Assembly (NCBI GenBank): GCA_934539295.1
Contig: CAKTCN010000012.1
Span: forward strand, 1-64,000
DNA: 64,000 nucleotides
Source: an uncultured Allosphingosinicella sp.
GTDB lineage: Bacteria > Pseudomonadota > Alphaproteobacteria > Sphingomonadales > Sphingomonadaceae
Direction: 5' to 3'
The translations under genes and the position numbers were made by a program. Below are positions 35,398-44,420 of this stretch, in pieces (position 1 is the stretch's first letter; each line of letters opens with the position of its first letter). Under the pieces are notes generated by a model, which did not search any database, was not told the origin of the DNA, and saw nothing but the letters and a program-made list of their open reading frames with translations.

Positions 35398-36299
35398 GAC
35401 TGCGCCTCCTCGTCCGAGACGAAACCGAGCAGATAGTCCGCTGCCTTGCTGGCCGCGCTGGCTGCCCGGAAGATCGCCTTCTCGTCCTCGCGCAGCACGG
35501 CAAGCCAGCTGCCGATATAATCGGCATGCCGCACCGTCGGGCGGATCGACAGCGACGCGCAGGTGAAGGCGCTCGCCATCTCAGCAACCAGCTCCTCGCG
35601 GGCATAAGCAGCGCTGCCGAACCCGCCGGACTGATCACGATCTAGCCGCGACCGGTGCCCGGTCCAGTGCCCCAACTCGTGCAGCGCCGTGTGGTACCAG
35701 TTGATCTTGGAGCGGAACGCTATCTGTGGCGGTACCGCGACATAGTCACCGGTGGGGCTATAATAAGCTTCGCCGCCACCGATGCGGAAGTCGGCGCCGC
35801 TCGCCTCGATCAACGCATGCGCTTCCGGGATGCGGTCGGCATCGCTCGCCGGTCGGGCGACAAGCTCGGGCATAAACCGCTCGGGCAGGCCTTCGCACTG
35901 GTCGATGTTGAACACAGTGAAGCGCTTGAGGAACGCGAGCTGCCGCGCCTCGCGATCCTCATCGCGCGCCCGCTCGGCTTCGTCCCTGGGCGTGAAGCGA
36001 TCCGCATAGCAGATCGTCGTACCCCGCTCGCCCTTGCGAACGTTGCCGCCCGCCGCCTGTGCCTGCCTGTAGGTCAGCCAGCGCTGAGACGCATACCGCC
36101 CTTCGATCACGGCCGCCCAGAGGATCAGTACATTGATCCCCGAATAGCGCCGCCCGGTCACCGCATTGGCGGGCATCGCACACCCACACACGGCAGCATC
36201 CCAAGGCTGCACCCAGGGCAGCCGTCCCTGCTCCAGCTCGGCGATCACACGCGAAGTCACCTCGGCATAGAGGCTCGCGCGGTTCTCGGTCCTGCTCAT
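35394..36299 (-). CDS. ardC: ArdC-like antirestriction protein
   Basis: The 301-residue product has the ArdC N-terminal domain (WVQPWDAAVCGCAMPANAVT, RRYSGINVLIL, RYASQRWLTYRQAQAAGGNV, KGERGTTI) and a C-terminal zincin metallopeptidase-like domain with HELGHWTGH (H207, E208, H211). ArdC binds single-stranded DNA and protects incoming DNA from host restriction enzymes, so it helps the element establish in a new cell. The ATG at 36299 is preceded by GGAGCAGGAG. It is followed by the small sigma-like gene. Confidence 0.9.
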   Translation of the reverse strand: MSRTENRASLYAEVTSRVIAELEQGRLPWVQPWDAAVCGCAMPANAVTGRRYSGINVLILWAAVIEGRYASQRWLTYRQAQAAGGNVRKGERGTTICYADRFTPRDEAERARDEDREARQLAFLKRFTVFNIDQCEGLPERFMPELVARPASDADRIPEAHALIEASGADFRIGGGEAYYSPTGDYVAVPPQIAFRSKINWYHTALHELGHWTGHRSRLDRDQSGGFGSAAYAREELVAEMASAFTCASLSIRPTVRHADYIGSWLAVLREDEKAIFRAASAASKAADYLLGFVSDEEAQS

Positions 36300-37045
36300 C
36301 GCTCCTGCTCCTTCAAAACCACCGCAACCGGCGCCGGAATGGCGGGGGTGGGCGGCAGGAGCGGACCGGCAGTCCCGTGTGAGCGGCGGGCTGCACCCGC
36401 AGGGTCGAAACAGAGTGGAGGAGCTGGCGCAGCCAGCTTGCGGCACGCCGCGGCGGGACTAGAGGGTAGCGACGCCCACCCCCGCCAGTTCGAGTGCCGG
36501 AGGCACAACGCCGCGCCGCACAGCGGCGCGTCCGCAGCCACCAGCGCGCAGCGCTGCCCAGCGCCAGCGGCGCTGCACAAAGGAGGCTCTCTCGAATCCG
36601 GCCGGCCGTCGTGGCGGCGTGCGCACGCGCCCGTGTGTCAGCCGCCGCCGCCCCTCCGGCCGGATCGAGCGCGCCACGCGGAAACCAAAAACGCGGCGAC
36701 CTCTGGCGCCTCCGCAGGAGCGCGCCAGTGTGCGCTCACTTGGGCCCCGCGTTCCACTTACAGGCGGCCTTCGGCCGGCACGCGTCAGTCGATCGTCATC
36801 CGAACGGACCGAGACGCAGCAGTGCGACTCGGCGCCGCCAAGCGGCGTAGAGCGCGGTCACGCCGCAGGCGTGAGACGCCCTGACAGCAAGTCCTTCGAA
36901 ATCGAGGCCTACGCTAACCTCCGCTAGAGCCGCCGAACGCCGCCAATCACCGCCGGGACGTCCCAGCCGCTTGCCCAAATCAATTCTCACGATCAGCCTT
37001 TCCATCGGAGCACCATCCCGACGCACCAGATGCAAGGTGATACCA
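36300..37045. other. Intergenic region with GC-rich hairpins
   Basis: About 750 very GC-rich bases separate the divergent ardC and AlpA-like genes. Frames are open on both strands because of composition, but no product looks like a protein. The clearest structure is the hairpin CGCGCCGC-ACA-GCGGCGCG at 36512-36530. Promoters of ardC and of the AlpA-like gene should be here; a noncoding RNA is possible. Confidence 0.45.
36512..36530. repeat. GC-rich perfect hairpin
   Basis: CGCGCCGC and GCGGCGCG form a perfect 8-bp stem with a three-base loop (ACA). It is not followed by a T run. Confidence 0.55.
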
Positions 37046-37255
37046 ATGCCGACAGACACTTCCGACCGGATCCTCCGCCTCAAGACCGTTCTCGAGCGCA
37101 CCAGCCTGAGCCGTTCGACGCTGTACCGGAAAATGGACAACGGCACCTTCCCCAGGAACTTCAAGCTCAGCGAGCGCTGCGCCGGCTGGCGCGAGTCCGC
37201 CATCAATGCCTGGCTGAAAAACCCGAGGTTCTACTCCGAGCAGGCTGGCGAATAG
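37046..37255 (+). CDS. AlpA-family excisionase-like regulator
   Basis: The 69-residue product is a small MerR-like winged helix of the AlpA type: RILRLKTVLERTSLSRSTLY, then KMDNGTFPRNFKLS and GWRESAINAWL. AlpA-like proteins control excision of P4-like elements, which suits the P4-type integrase at 52086. The ATG at 37046 follows AAGGTGAT; a longer version adds an unsupported leader. Confidence 0.85.
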   Translation: MPTDTSDRILRLKTVLERTSLSRSTLYRKMDNGTFPRNFKLSERCAGWRESAINAWLKNPRFYSEQAGE

Positions 37256-37306
37256 ACCAGCCTCCAGCGGCTCGGCCCCAAGGGATGCCCTCCCTCGCAA
37301 CGGGAC

Positions 37307-38530
37307 TCAGTAGCGTCTCGACAAGAACCCGAAGTCATCGGTGTCGCCAAAAAGCTGCTGCCGTTCGAATTGGCTCTCCAGCGAGGAAGCGGAAAGCCGC
37401 GCCTCCCGCGCGGCGAGGTGCTCGCGGCTCCACGCCAGAAATGCGGAAACTCTCGGAGTCGCCGCCGTCTCCATCTGTCGTTCGAGCAGCGCAAGCTGTG
37501 TGCGCAGCCGCTCCAATTCCTGCAGTTCGCTTAGGAGATCTGCGACGGCGGCCCCTCGGCGTTCCTCGATATGCTTTGCGCGTTCCTCCAACTCGCGTTT
37601 TTTGCGAGCCTCGTCCGCTCGAAGCTGCTCGGCGGCACGCCGCTCCCGCTCTGCCGCTTTAGCGGCAAGTAGAACCGCCATGCCTACGGCGATGTCGCTC
37701 GCCATCTTCTCCAAGCGTTGCACCTTGGCGTCGCGGAAGCTGCGCCGCGGTGAGTCCCCACCCCAGACATAGACACGCTCGAACTCGATCGAGAGGCGAC
37801 CGCTCAGCGGATAATCCCACTCGGGGATCACCGGGCGATCGAGGTTCACTCGCCACGGCTCATCCTTGAAGAAGCGATCCCGCTTGACGCGCCATGCCGC
37901 CTGCGCGGCCAGTTCCTCCTCAGTGGCGACGTGCTTCACCCGATCGGTGCTCTCCGAGACAGAGAAATCGAGCGTATCGGTACCGTTGCTGAAATGCGCC
38001 GCTGCGTCCTTCGCAATCAGCTCGAGACCCTGCGCTGCCGCAGCGGCGGCTAAGCGATTTAGGACGAGGCCGAGCCGATCGATGCTGTCAGGCGCCACGT
38101 CGGCCTTGATCAACCCGGCGCCGCCAGAGGATACGGTGCCGAGCCCCAGCGGCTTTGCCTTTCGCAACTTCGATAATGTGCGCTCGACGATTGGATGGGC
38201 GGCGACCTCTTCCGATTGTGCATCGGCAGATGCAGCAATGCGGGCAAGCTCCCGAGCCTCCGCAACAAGCGCGGGCTCCCGAGCGAGCGATCCAGCAGCG
38301 ATCGTGATGCGGTCGGAGGTGCCGGACTTCGCCTCGGGACAGGGCGGTGCGACTAGGTCGTGCCCCAAAGCTTTCTTCGTCCACCAACCCATGGGCGGCT
38401 TGGGAATGTCATGCTTCTTGCAGATCTTGTGGAGCGCTGCATCCGAGAGCGCAAAATCCTTCGCCAAATGCGTCATCGGCTTTGACCAAACGAGATCGTA
38501 GAACTCGCGGCGGGTCAGGATTTTAGCCAT
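37307..38530 (-). CDS. Unrecognised protein with N-terminal HTH-like domain and coiled coil
   Basis: The 407-residue product opens with LTRREFYDLVWSKPMTHLAK and continues FALSDAALHKICKKHDIPKP with PMGWW, a helix-turn-helix-like module found at the front of several mobile-element proteins. Residues about 290-370 form a charged coiled coil (ERERRAAEQLRADEARKKRE). No enzymatic motif was seen. It is convergent with the AlpA-like gene. The function is unknown; a DNA-binding structural protein is one option. Confidence 0.7.
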   Translation of the reverse strand: MAKILTRREFYDLVWSKPMTHLAKDFALSDAALHKICKKHDIPKPPMGWWTKKALGHDLVAPPCPEAKSGTSDRITIAAGSLAREPALVAEARELARIAASADAQSEEVAAHPIVERTLSKLRKAKPLGLGTVSSGGAGLIKADVAPDSIDRLGLVLNRLAAAAAAQGLELIAKDAAAHFSNGTDTLDFSVSESTDRVKHVATEEELAAQAAWRVKRDRFFKDEPWRVNLDRPVIPEWDYPLSGRLSIEFERVYVWGGDSPRRSFRDAKVQRLEKMASDIAVGMAVLLAAKAAERERRAAEQLRADEARKKRELEERAKHIEERRGAAVADLLSELQELERLRTQLALLERQMETAATPRVSAFLAWSREHLAAREARLSASSLESQFERQQLFGDTDDFGFLSRRY

Positions 38531-38701
38531 ATCAGTGTCTCGCCATGGCTATGATTCGCAATTGGTCGTCGCTTGTGGGGTGTCTTGTAAACTGCGTCGG
38601 ATGCACCACGTGGAAGGAACAGTGTCTGGACCTGAACGGCAAGCTAGCGCGTTCATTGACCGGAAACTTCCTCGGATGTACACAGTTCGTGGAGCACAAG
38701 C

Positions 38702-38887
38702 ATGTTTGAGTTGGGCTATTTCAATCCGGTGGAGCGGCGGCGCGAGAAGGCGCTTGCCCGCGCAGCGGACGACTATGCCCTGCAGAATGGCCATGTTTCC
38801 CGCGAAGAGCTCCAGGCTAATAACAGTTTCCTCGCGCCGCTCGCGATCGTCAGTTCGTCCGCTGAGCACCAAAGCGCCTATCTCTGA
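38702..38887 (+). CDS. Small protein overlapping a nucleotidyltransferase gene
   Basis: The 61-residue product (MFELGYFNPVERRREKALAR at its start) is charged and probably helical, with an ending that looks disordered. Its stop overlaps the likely CTG start of the nucleotidyltransferase gene (CTGA at 38884-38887). A short gene coupled to a nucleotidyltransferase is a common toxin-antitoxin layout, so it is a candidate antitoxin. No family was recognised. Confidence 0.55.
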   Translation: MFELGYFNPVERRREKALARAADDYALQNGHVSREELQANNSFLAPLAIVSSSAEHQSAYL

Positions 38888-39696
38888 GCTCCAAAGCGCT
38901 ACCGGCTGATATCGTCCACCGGATTGCGTCCGCTCTGACGCTGTCGGACGGCGCCTTCATAATCGGTGGGCAGGCACTCAATATCTGGGCTGAGCGCTAC
39001 TACGCGAACACGCCCGAATTGGCCTATTATGGCCCATATACCTCCAAGGATCTCGACTATTTCGGACAGGCAGCAGCCGCGGAGAAGCTGGCCGGCCTGA
39101 TAGGCGGCAAAGTCCTGATTCCTGGACCTGACGATCACACTCCCGAAAGCGCAAAAGTCCACGCGGTGATCGATGGACACCAGATCGAAGTCGACTTCCT
39201 GACGCACGTGAAGGGCGTGCCCGACGATCGACTGCAGAAATCGGCCGCGGACCTCATCTTTCAGATCAAAAAAGGCGAGGAAGTCTCCGAGCTGAAGGTG
39301 CCGATCATGCACCCGTTTCACTGTCTGCGAAGCCGAATCTCCAATGTGATCGATCTCGGACGTCGCGACGATACGGCAAAGCGACAGCTTGAAGCGGCTC
39401 CGATCGTCCTCCGAGAGTACATCAGCGAGATGCTCGATGCCGGCCGCGCGCGCGACGCGACCGGAACGCTTGAGGCCTTGTTCGAGTATCTCCGCTCCGA
39501 CCTCACGGGCCGCAAGGCGCACACGGTCATGAAAAACGATCCAGCCGGCATTCTGGACGTGTTCGCCAACGACGTGCGTATCGACGAGCGTTACCGCATC
39601 CACAATCTCGCGGCCATGCGTCGCAAGATTGCCGAACGTCGAACTGCTCGGGGAAAGCTACTGAGTCTTTTCCAGCGCAAGCGATCTGCAGAATAG
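38884..39696 (+). CDS. Nucleotidyltransferase-fold protein, possible toxin
   Basis: The frame codes for about 270 residues with a minimal-nucleotidyltransferase pattern: FIIGGQALNIWAERYY, then SKDLDYF (the DxD pair), then IEVDFLTHV (third acidic residue). The first motif lies upstream of the only TTG start (39019), so translation must begin earlier. No ATG, GTG or TTG exists before it after the in-frame stop at 38863; CTG at 38884, overlapping the previous stop, is the best candidate. The C-terminal half is helical and basic. Similar GG...DxD proteins (AbiEii-like) act as toxins or defence effectors; this is inference. Confidence 0.7.
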   Translation: MSSKALPADIVHRIASALTLSDGAFIIGGQALNIWAERYYANTPELAYYGPYTSKDLDYFGQAAAAEKLAGLIGGKVLIPGPDDHTPESAKVHAVIDGHQIEVDFLTHVKGVPDDRLQKSAADLIFQIKKGEEVSELKVPIMHPFHCLRSRISNVIDLGRRDDTAKRQLEAAPIVLREYISEMLDAGRARDATGTLEALFEYLRSDLTGRKAHTVMKNDPAGILDVFANDVRIDERYRIHNLAAMRRKIAERRTARGKLLSLFQRKRSAE

Positions 39697-39702
39697 CCCG
39701 CC

Positions 39703-40695
39703 TCAAGGCAGTACGTCGAAGTCGCGCTGATGACCGTGCACCAATCCTCTGAGAGCCGCAGGCTGCAGCACCTCGACCGACTTGCCCCAAGCGTAAAGAT
39801 GCCAGCACATCTCGACGTGACCCGACGCCTGGAAGCGTACGAGAAGTGATCCGTCTGCTTCCTCCTCAATGCTCTGCGTGGGGTGGAAGACGAACCGCCG
39901 CGCGTGTGGAGCTGCCTTGGCCGAGAATCGCCAGACCACGTCGCCGTGCTCGGCGGCGCTCTCGTAAGACCCAAATCCCTTCTCAGCGTGCCTGCGAATG
40001 TTGAATCCTTCGTCGAGCTCGAAGCTCTCGGTCAGCACCTCCGCCGAATAAATCTCCTCGACCCGGTAGTGTTGCAACGGAGCGCTAGCGGCCTTGGCGG
40101 TGTCTCGCGCTACCAAGTAGCGGCGCACTCCCAGAAGAAGCCCGTGCGGCGCTACAATGCGCTCACGGGCGCGATCCTCTTGACGCTTGCGGTACAGGAT
40201 TTTGAGGAGAAAGGGGCCTTTGAGTGCCTCAGAGATAGCGGCATCGACGTCGCTGCTCATCGCTGGCCGCGGTCCCGGTCGCGCTGCGTGCCCGAGTGCC
40301 TCTAGCAGCACCTCCTCATCTACCCCGAGCCGGGTACCGGCTTCGGGCGGGATCAGTGCGCGAACCTTGCGCTCCAGCTGCCGAACGGTGGCGGATTCAG
40401 TTGTCATGCCGACTGCGTCGAGCTGATTGATCGCCGCCTTCAGCGCAGCGAGCTCCTCTGCAGAAGGTGTTATGAGTTGCGCGACGGCTCGTGCAGGGAT
40501 GCGCCAGCGCCGCTTGCGGTCATCGCCATCGTCGGCCTGCGTCTGAGGAAAAGCGCTCTCGAGCGCTTCGGTCATACGCTGCGCCGTCCGGTGGACGCAT
40601 CCGAACTCCTCGATGATTTCCTCCAGCGACACGCCGCTACGCCGGGTCGCCATCATCGCAAGTTTTAGAAGATCCTGCGCCTTCGCGAACGACAT
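39703..40695 (-). CDS. WYL-domain transcriptional regulator
   Basis: The 330-residue product has an N-terminal winged helix (MMATRRSGVSLEEIIEEFGC, HRTAQRMTEALESAF) and a WYL domain (LLKILYRKRQEDRARERIVA, then GLLLGVRRYLVARD and HYRVEEI), followed by a C-terminal WCX-like region. WYL proteins sense ligands, probably nucleotides or nucleic acid, and repress defence operons (BrxR/CapW are examples). The ATG at 40695 follows GGAGAGG. It is divergent from the nuclease-helicase gene with 65 bp between the starts, where a palindrome lies at 40708-40726. Confidence 0.88.
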   Translation of the reverse strand: MSFAKAQDLLKLAMMATRRSGVSLEEIIEEFGCVHRTAQRMTEALESAFPQTQADDGDDRKRRWRIPARAVAQLITPSAEELAALKAAINQLDAVGMTTESATVRQLERKVRALIPPEAGTRLGVDEEVLLEALGHAARPGPRPAMSSDVDAAISEALKGPFLLKILYRKRQEDRARERIVAPHGLLLGVRRYLVARDTAKAASAPLQHYRVEEIYSAEVLTESFELDEGFNIRRHAEKGFGSYESAAEHGDVVWRFSAKAAPHARRFVFHPTQSIEEEADGSLLVRFQASGHVEMCWHLYAWGKSVEVLQPAALRGLVHGHQRDFDVLP

Positions 40696-40707
40696 GACCA
40701 ACCTCTC

Positions 40708-40726
40708 CATGACAGCTTTTGTCGTG
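40708..40726. promoter_or_regulatory. Candidate WYL operator
   Basis: CATGACA and TGTCGTG (one mismatch as reverse complements) flank five bases. The palindrome is in the short gap between the divergent WYL and nuclease-helicase genes, where a regulator could control both. Confidence 0.4.
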
Positions 40727-40760
40727 GCTAGCTGCTATAGCTCAGGAAAGGGGATTGCGC

Positions 40761-43700
40761 ATGCGCATGGTTGATGATGGCCTTAGGCTCTCCGCGTCTG
40801 ACCTGATGCGGTTCAAGGGGTGTCGACACGCGACCACGCTCGATCTGCGACTGATCGAAGTTGGAGATATGAGGCCCGGCGCTGACGGTGCTGAGGCAGA
40901 GTTGCTGCAGCGGCAAGGCGACGAGCACGAACTCGCCTTCTTGCAGAGCCTAAAGGCCGAAGGCCGTCTTGTCGTCGAGATCCCGAAGGAAGGCATTTCG
41001 CTGGAGGAGTCGGTCCGGCTCACCCTTGAGGCGATGGCGGAAGGGCCCGACGTGATTTTCCAGGGCGCGCTGCTCGATGGCGTGTGGGGCGGCTATACCG
41101 ATTTCCTTGAGCGGGTCGAGCGGCCCTCTACGCTGGGCGCTTGGTCCTACGAGGTCGTCGATACGAAGCTCAAGCGTAAGCCCGATCCAAAGCACGTGCT
41201 CCAGCTCTGCCTTTACAGCGATCTGCTCACAACCATTCAGGGCATCGCGCCAGAGGCGGCCCACCTCCAACTCGGTGACGGCAGCCGCTTCACGATTCGC
41301 CTGTCCGAGGTGTCGGCTTATGCCCGGTACGCCCGGCGCATGCTGCAACGGTTTCTTGAAGACCGTCCAGAGACGCGACCCGAACCGGTTTCATCGTGCG
41401 GCCTATGTCGCTGGAGCGACGCCTGTGCAGAGCAATGGGAACGAGAGGACAGCCTAGCCCTCGTTGCCGGGATCAGCAGGTCACAGCGTCAGAAACTGGA
41501 GGCTGCCGGAGTGACGACGATGGCCGACCTGGCGGCCCGCGATGAGCGCATCTCGCGCATGGCAGTCGAAACGCAGCGCAGGCTGGTCACGCAGGCCAGG
41601 CTTCAGTCGGCACGGCGCGCGGGCGGGGCTCCCTCATTCGAGCTGCGCGACCCCGAGCCTGGCAAGGGCTTCGGCCTACTACCTGCGCCGGATGAGGGTG
41701 ACATCTTCTACGATATCGAGGGCGATCCGTACTTCCCGGGAGGCCTCGAATACCTGCACGGCCTCTGGTATCGCGAAGCCGGCGACGGGGTATTTCGGGC
41801 CTTCTGGGCGCATACGCGTGACGACGAAGGCCGAGCGGTTGCCGACCTGCTGACCTTTCTCGTCGACCACATGCGCCGTCACCCAGCCGCACACATCTAT
41901 CACTATGCGAACTACGAGATCGCCGCGCTCCGGCGCCTGACGTCCCAGCACCGCACCGGAGAGGCCGCCATGGACCAGCTCCAGCGTGAACGCCGCTTCG
42001 TTGATCTGTTCAAGGTAGTGTCCGGCGCGTTGATTGCGTCAGAGAAGGGTTATTCGATCAAGGATCTTGAGGGGTTCTACATGGAAAAGCGCGCCGCTGA
42101 CGTCGCCACAGCAGGCGCGAGCGTGGTCTTCTATGAGGAATGGCGGCAGACCGGTGAACAACGGCTGCTCGACGAGATCTACGACTACAATCGCACAGAC
42201 TGCGTATCGACGCAGCTGCTTCGCGATTGGCTTGTTCGCGAAGTGCGCCCGGCAGAGATGGCATGGCCGGTTCTCGGCGACATCCCCGCAGATGGTGCGC
42301 TGTCGAACGTAGCGGCCGAAGACGCCGAGATTGCGGCGTTGCGGGTTCGACTGGAGCCGGTCCGCCTTCGGCTTGGCGAGCGGGTCGCCGACCTGCTCCT
42401 CGACCTCAGCCAGTTCCACAAACGAGAGGACAAACCTGCCTATTGGGCGATCTTCGACCGGCTGGCCCAAGAAAGCGAGGAGTTGCTCGACGACCTTGAG
42501 TGCATTCAAGGACTCGAGGCAGTCGGACCGGCAGAGCAGGTGACCAGGCAGTCCTTCGAGCGGACCTATAGATTCCCGCCGCAGGAGACGAAGCTGCGCG
42601 CCGGCAAGACGCCGTGCATGAAGCCAGCGGCGATGCCCGAGGACATCAACTTGCGCTCGATCGACCACGATGCAGGCACTCTGGTGCTGCGGCGCTCGAC
42701 CGCGAAAGGCCCTCTGCCTGACCGCCTCGACCTGCTCCCGCCGAAGCCGCTGCGCAACAGCATCCTCCGCGACGCAGTCGCCGCCGTGACCGAGGAGATC
42801 ATCGCCGGTTCGGGCAGGCTTCCCGCGGTCGAGCATCTCCTTGCCCGTTCAACACCGCTATTCAACAACGGCCATCGCTCGACCGGGATCATCCGGGCTG
42901 GCGACGACCTTCCGAGCGCCACGAGCAACGCCATTGCAGCGATGGCCGGCACGACGCTGGCGATCCAGGGCCCGCCGGGCACGGGCAAGACCTATGTCAG
43001 CGCACTCTCGATCGTCGACCTAGTACGCGCCGGCAAGCGCATCGCCGTTTCGTCCAACAGCCACAAGGCGATCGGAAACTTGCTGGAGGCCGTGGCGGAT
43101 CGGGCGAGGGCGGAGCAGGTGAACTGCCGCGTGGTCCAGAAGGCATCCGACGATGGCGACGATGATGCTCATCCTGGAATTGTTTTTGTCAGTGACAACG
43201 AGGCCCCGGAGATCGCGGCCGCTCATGTCGTAGGCGCAACAGCGTGGCATTTTGCTCGTTATGACATGCCTGCTTTTGACTATCTCATAGTCGATGAGGC
43301 CGGCCAAGCCTCGATTGCTAATATTCTGGCAATGGCGCGCTGTGCTTGGAATATCGTCCTGGTCGGCGACCCAATGCAACTGCCGCAACCGCTGCAGGGC
43401 AGCCATCCCGGTGACAGCGGACGGTCATGCCTGGAGTATTTGATCGACGGCCAGCGCGTGGTGCCGCCCGACCGCGGCATTTTTATGCCGGTCAGCCGGC
43501 GCATGCACCCCCGCGTTTGCGGGTTCATCTCCAAGGCCGTTTATGAAGGCCAGCTGGGCAGTGACGATGCGGCGGCCACTCAATCGCTTGTCTCCGCCCA
43601 GGGCGCGGATCTCCTAGGTGCGGGCATGCGCGCAGTCTCTCACGAAGGGCGCTCGCAGGTCAGTCCCGAGGAGATCGAAGCCATATCGACGCAAGTCGTC

Positions 43701-44096
43701 GGCCTCCAGGGCGCGAGGTACCGAGACCGCGATGGGCGCGAGCGCATAATAGAGCACGCCGACATCCTGGTCGTCGCGCCCTACAACGCGCAGGTCAACG
43801 CGCTGCGCGCCCGGCTGCCACAGGCCGTGCGCGTTGGAACGGTCGATCGTTTCCAGGGACAAGAGGCTCCCGTCTGCCTAGTGTCGATGACCACGTCGAG
43901 CGGCGAGGAGCTGCCGCGCGATATTGCATTCCTCTTCTCGCTCAACCGTATCAATGTCGCGGTATCGCGCGCGCAAGGGTCGGCAGTCGTCTTCGCGAGT
44001 CCGCTCCTGCTCGAAACCCCCTGCCGCACGGTTGAGGAGATGGCGCTCGTCAACGCGCTTTGTTTGCTCCGCGAGCATGGGGGTGACAGCTTCTGA
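40761..44096 (+). CDS. TM0106-type RecB-like nuclease fused to SF1 helicase
   Basis: The 1,111-residue product has an N-terminal RecB/Cas4-like nuclease. Its core is VVDTKLKRKP (D134, K136) followed by HVLQLCLYSDLL, and four cysteines (C21, C213, C216, C222; CGLCRWSDAC) are placed as in iron-sulphur nucleases. A helix-hairpin-helix-like segment and an RNase H-like region (DIFYDIEGDPYF, HYANYEIAALRRL) follow. The C-terminal helicase has Walker A GPPGTGKT (737-744), YLIVDEAGQAS, VGDPMQLPQPL, and later motifs TVDRFQGQEA and NVAVSRAQ. The start at 40761 has GGAAAGGGG. It is likely to process DNA for a defence cluster controlled by the WYL regulator. Confidence 0.88.
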   Translation: MRMVDDGLRLSASDLMRFKGCRHATTLDLRLIEVGDMRPGADGAEAELLQRQGDEHELAFLQSLKAEGRLVVEIPKEGISLEESVRLTLEAMAEGPDVIFQGALLDGVWGGYTDFLERVERPSTLGAWSYEVVDTKLKRKPDPKHVLQLCLYSDLLTTIQGIAPEAAHLQLGDGSRFTIRLSEVSAYARYARRMLQRFLEDRPETRPEPVSSCGLCRWSDACAEQWEREDSLALVAGISRSQRQKLEAAGVTTMADLAARDERISRMAVETQRRLVTQARLQSARRAGGAPSFELRDPEPGKGFGLLPAPDEGDIFYDIEGDPYFPGGLEYLHGLWYREAGDGVFRAFWAHTRDDEGRAVADLLTFLVDHMRRHPAAHIYHYANYEIAALRRLTSQHRTGEAAMDQLQRERRFVDLFKVVSGALIASEKGYSIKDLEGFYMEKRAADVATAGASVVFYEEWRQTGEQRLLDEIYDYNRTDCVSTQLLRDWLVREVRPAEMAWPVLGDIPADGALSNVAAEDAEIAALRVRLEPVRLRLGERVADLLLDLSQFHKREDKPAYWAIFDRLAQESEELLDDLECIQGLEAVGPAEQVTRQSFERTYRFPPQETKLRAGKTPCMKPAAMPEDINLRSIDHDAGTLVLRRSTAKGPLPDRLDLLPPKPLRNSILRDAVAAVTEEIIAGSGRLPAVEHLLARSTPLFNNGHRSTGIIRAGDDLPSATSNAIAAMAGTTLAIQGPPGTGKTYVSALSIVDLVRAGKRIAVSSNSHKAIGNLLEAVADRARAEQVNCRVVQKASDDGDDDAHPGIVFVSDNEAPEIAAAHVVGATAWHFARYDMPAFDYLIVDEAGQASIANILAMARCAWNIVLVGDPMQLPQPLQGSHPGDSGRSCLEYLIDGQRVVPPDRGIFMPVSRRMHPRVCGFISKAVYEGQLGSDDAAATQSLVSAQGADLLGAGMRAVSHEGRSQVSPEEIEAISTQVVGLQGARYRDRDGRERIIEHADILVVAPYNAQVNALRARLPQAVRVGTVDRFQGQEAPVCLVSMTTSSGEELPRDIAFLFSLNRINVAVSRAQGSAVVFASPLLLETPCRTVEEMALVNALCLLREHGGDSF

Positions 44097-44145
44097 CGTG
44101 CACGTGTGCGAATGTGCTTCCTGTTGAAGCACAGGAGATTCGCGA

Positions 44146-44406
44146 ATGGCATATTGGGACACCGGCTTCCGTCACATCGTCGATGTCGATGGGCAATTGC
44201 TGGCGATCGACGCCGAGGTAATCGACACCTCGTCGCTGCTCGCTAAGGCAAACCGGCCTGCGGATCGTCCGCTCTGGCTCGTGCGGGCAGGCGAGCGCTT
44301 CGCAATCCAGGCCAAGCAGCTCCTTCGCCTGTCTCAGGACGAGGTGCTTTTCTTCGAAACGTCGGATCCGCTGAAGGCGAGCATGCTTCAGCGGCTCGCC
44401 GCCTAA
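44146..44406 (+). CDS. Small possible beta-grasp (ubiquitin-like) protein
   Basis: The 86-residue product reads VDVDGQLLAIDAEVIDTSSL, then LWLVRAGERFAI and LSQDEVLFFET. The alternation resembles the multiubiquitin (PF14452) pattern, where a short strand pair with DG is followed by a helix and more strands, so a beta-grasp fold is possible. There is no C-terminal diglycine (it ends RLAA). The stop is 14 bp before the DUF1883-TIR gene. The assignment is by eye and weak. Confidence 0.55.
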   Translation: MAYWDTGFRHIVDVDGQLLAIDAEVIDTSSLLAKANRPADRPLWLVRAGERFAIQAKQLLRLSQDEVLFFETSDPLKASMLQRLAA

Positions 44407-44420
44407 AGCAGGAGGAACCG

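Noticed and set aside
34311-36884. Two long plus-strand frames (34311-35645 and 35655-36884) opposite the NTase-HEPN and ArdC genes
   Set aside because: They mirror real genes on the other strand, and their products match no family.
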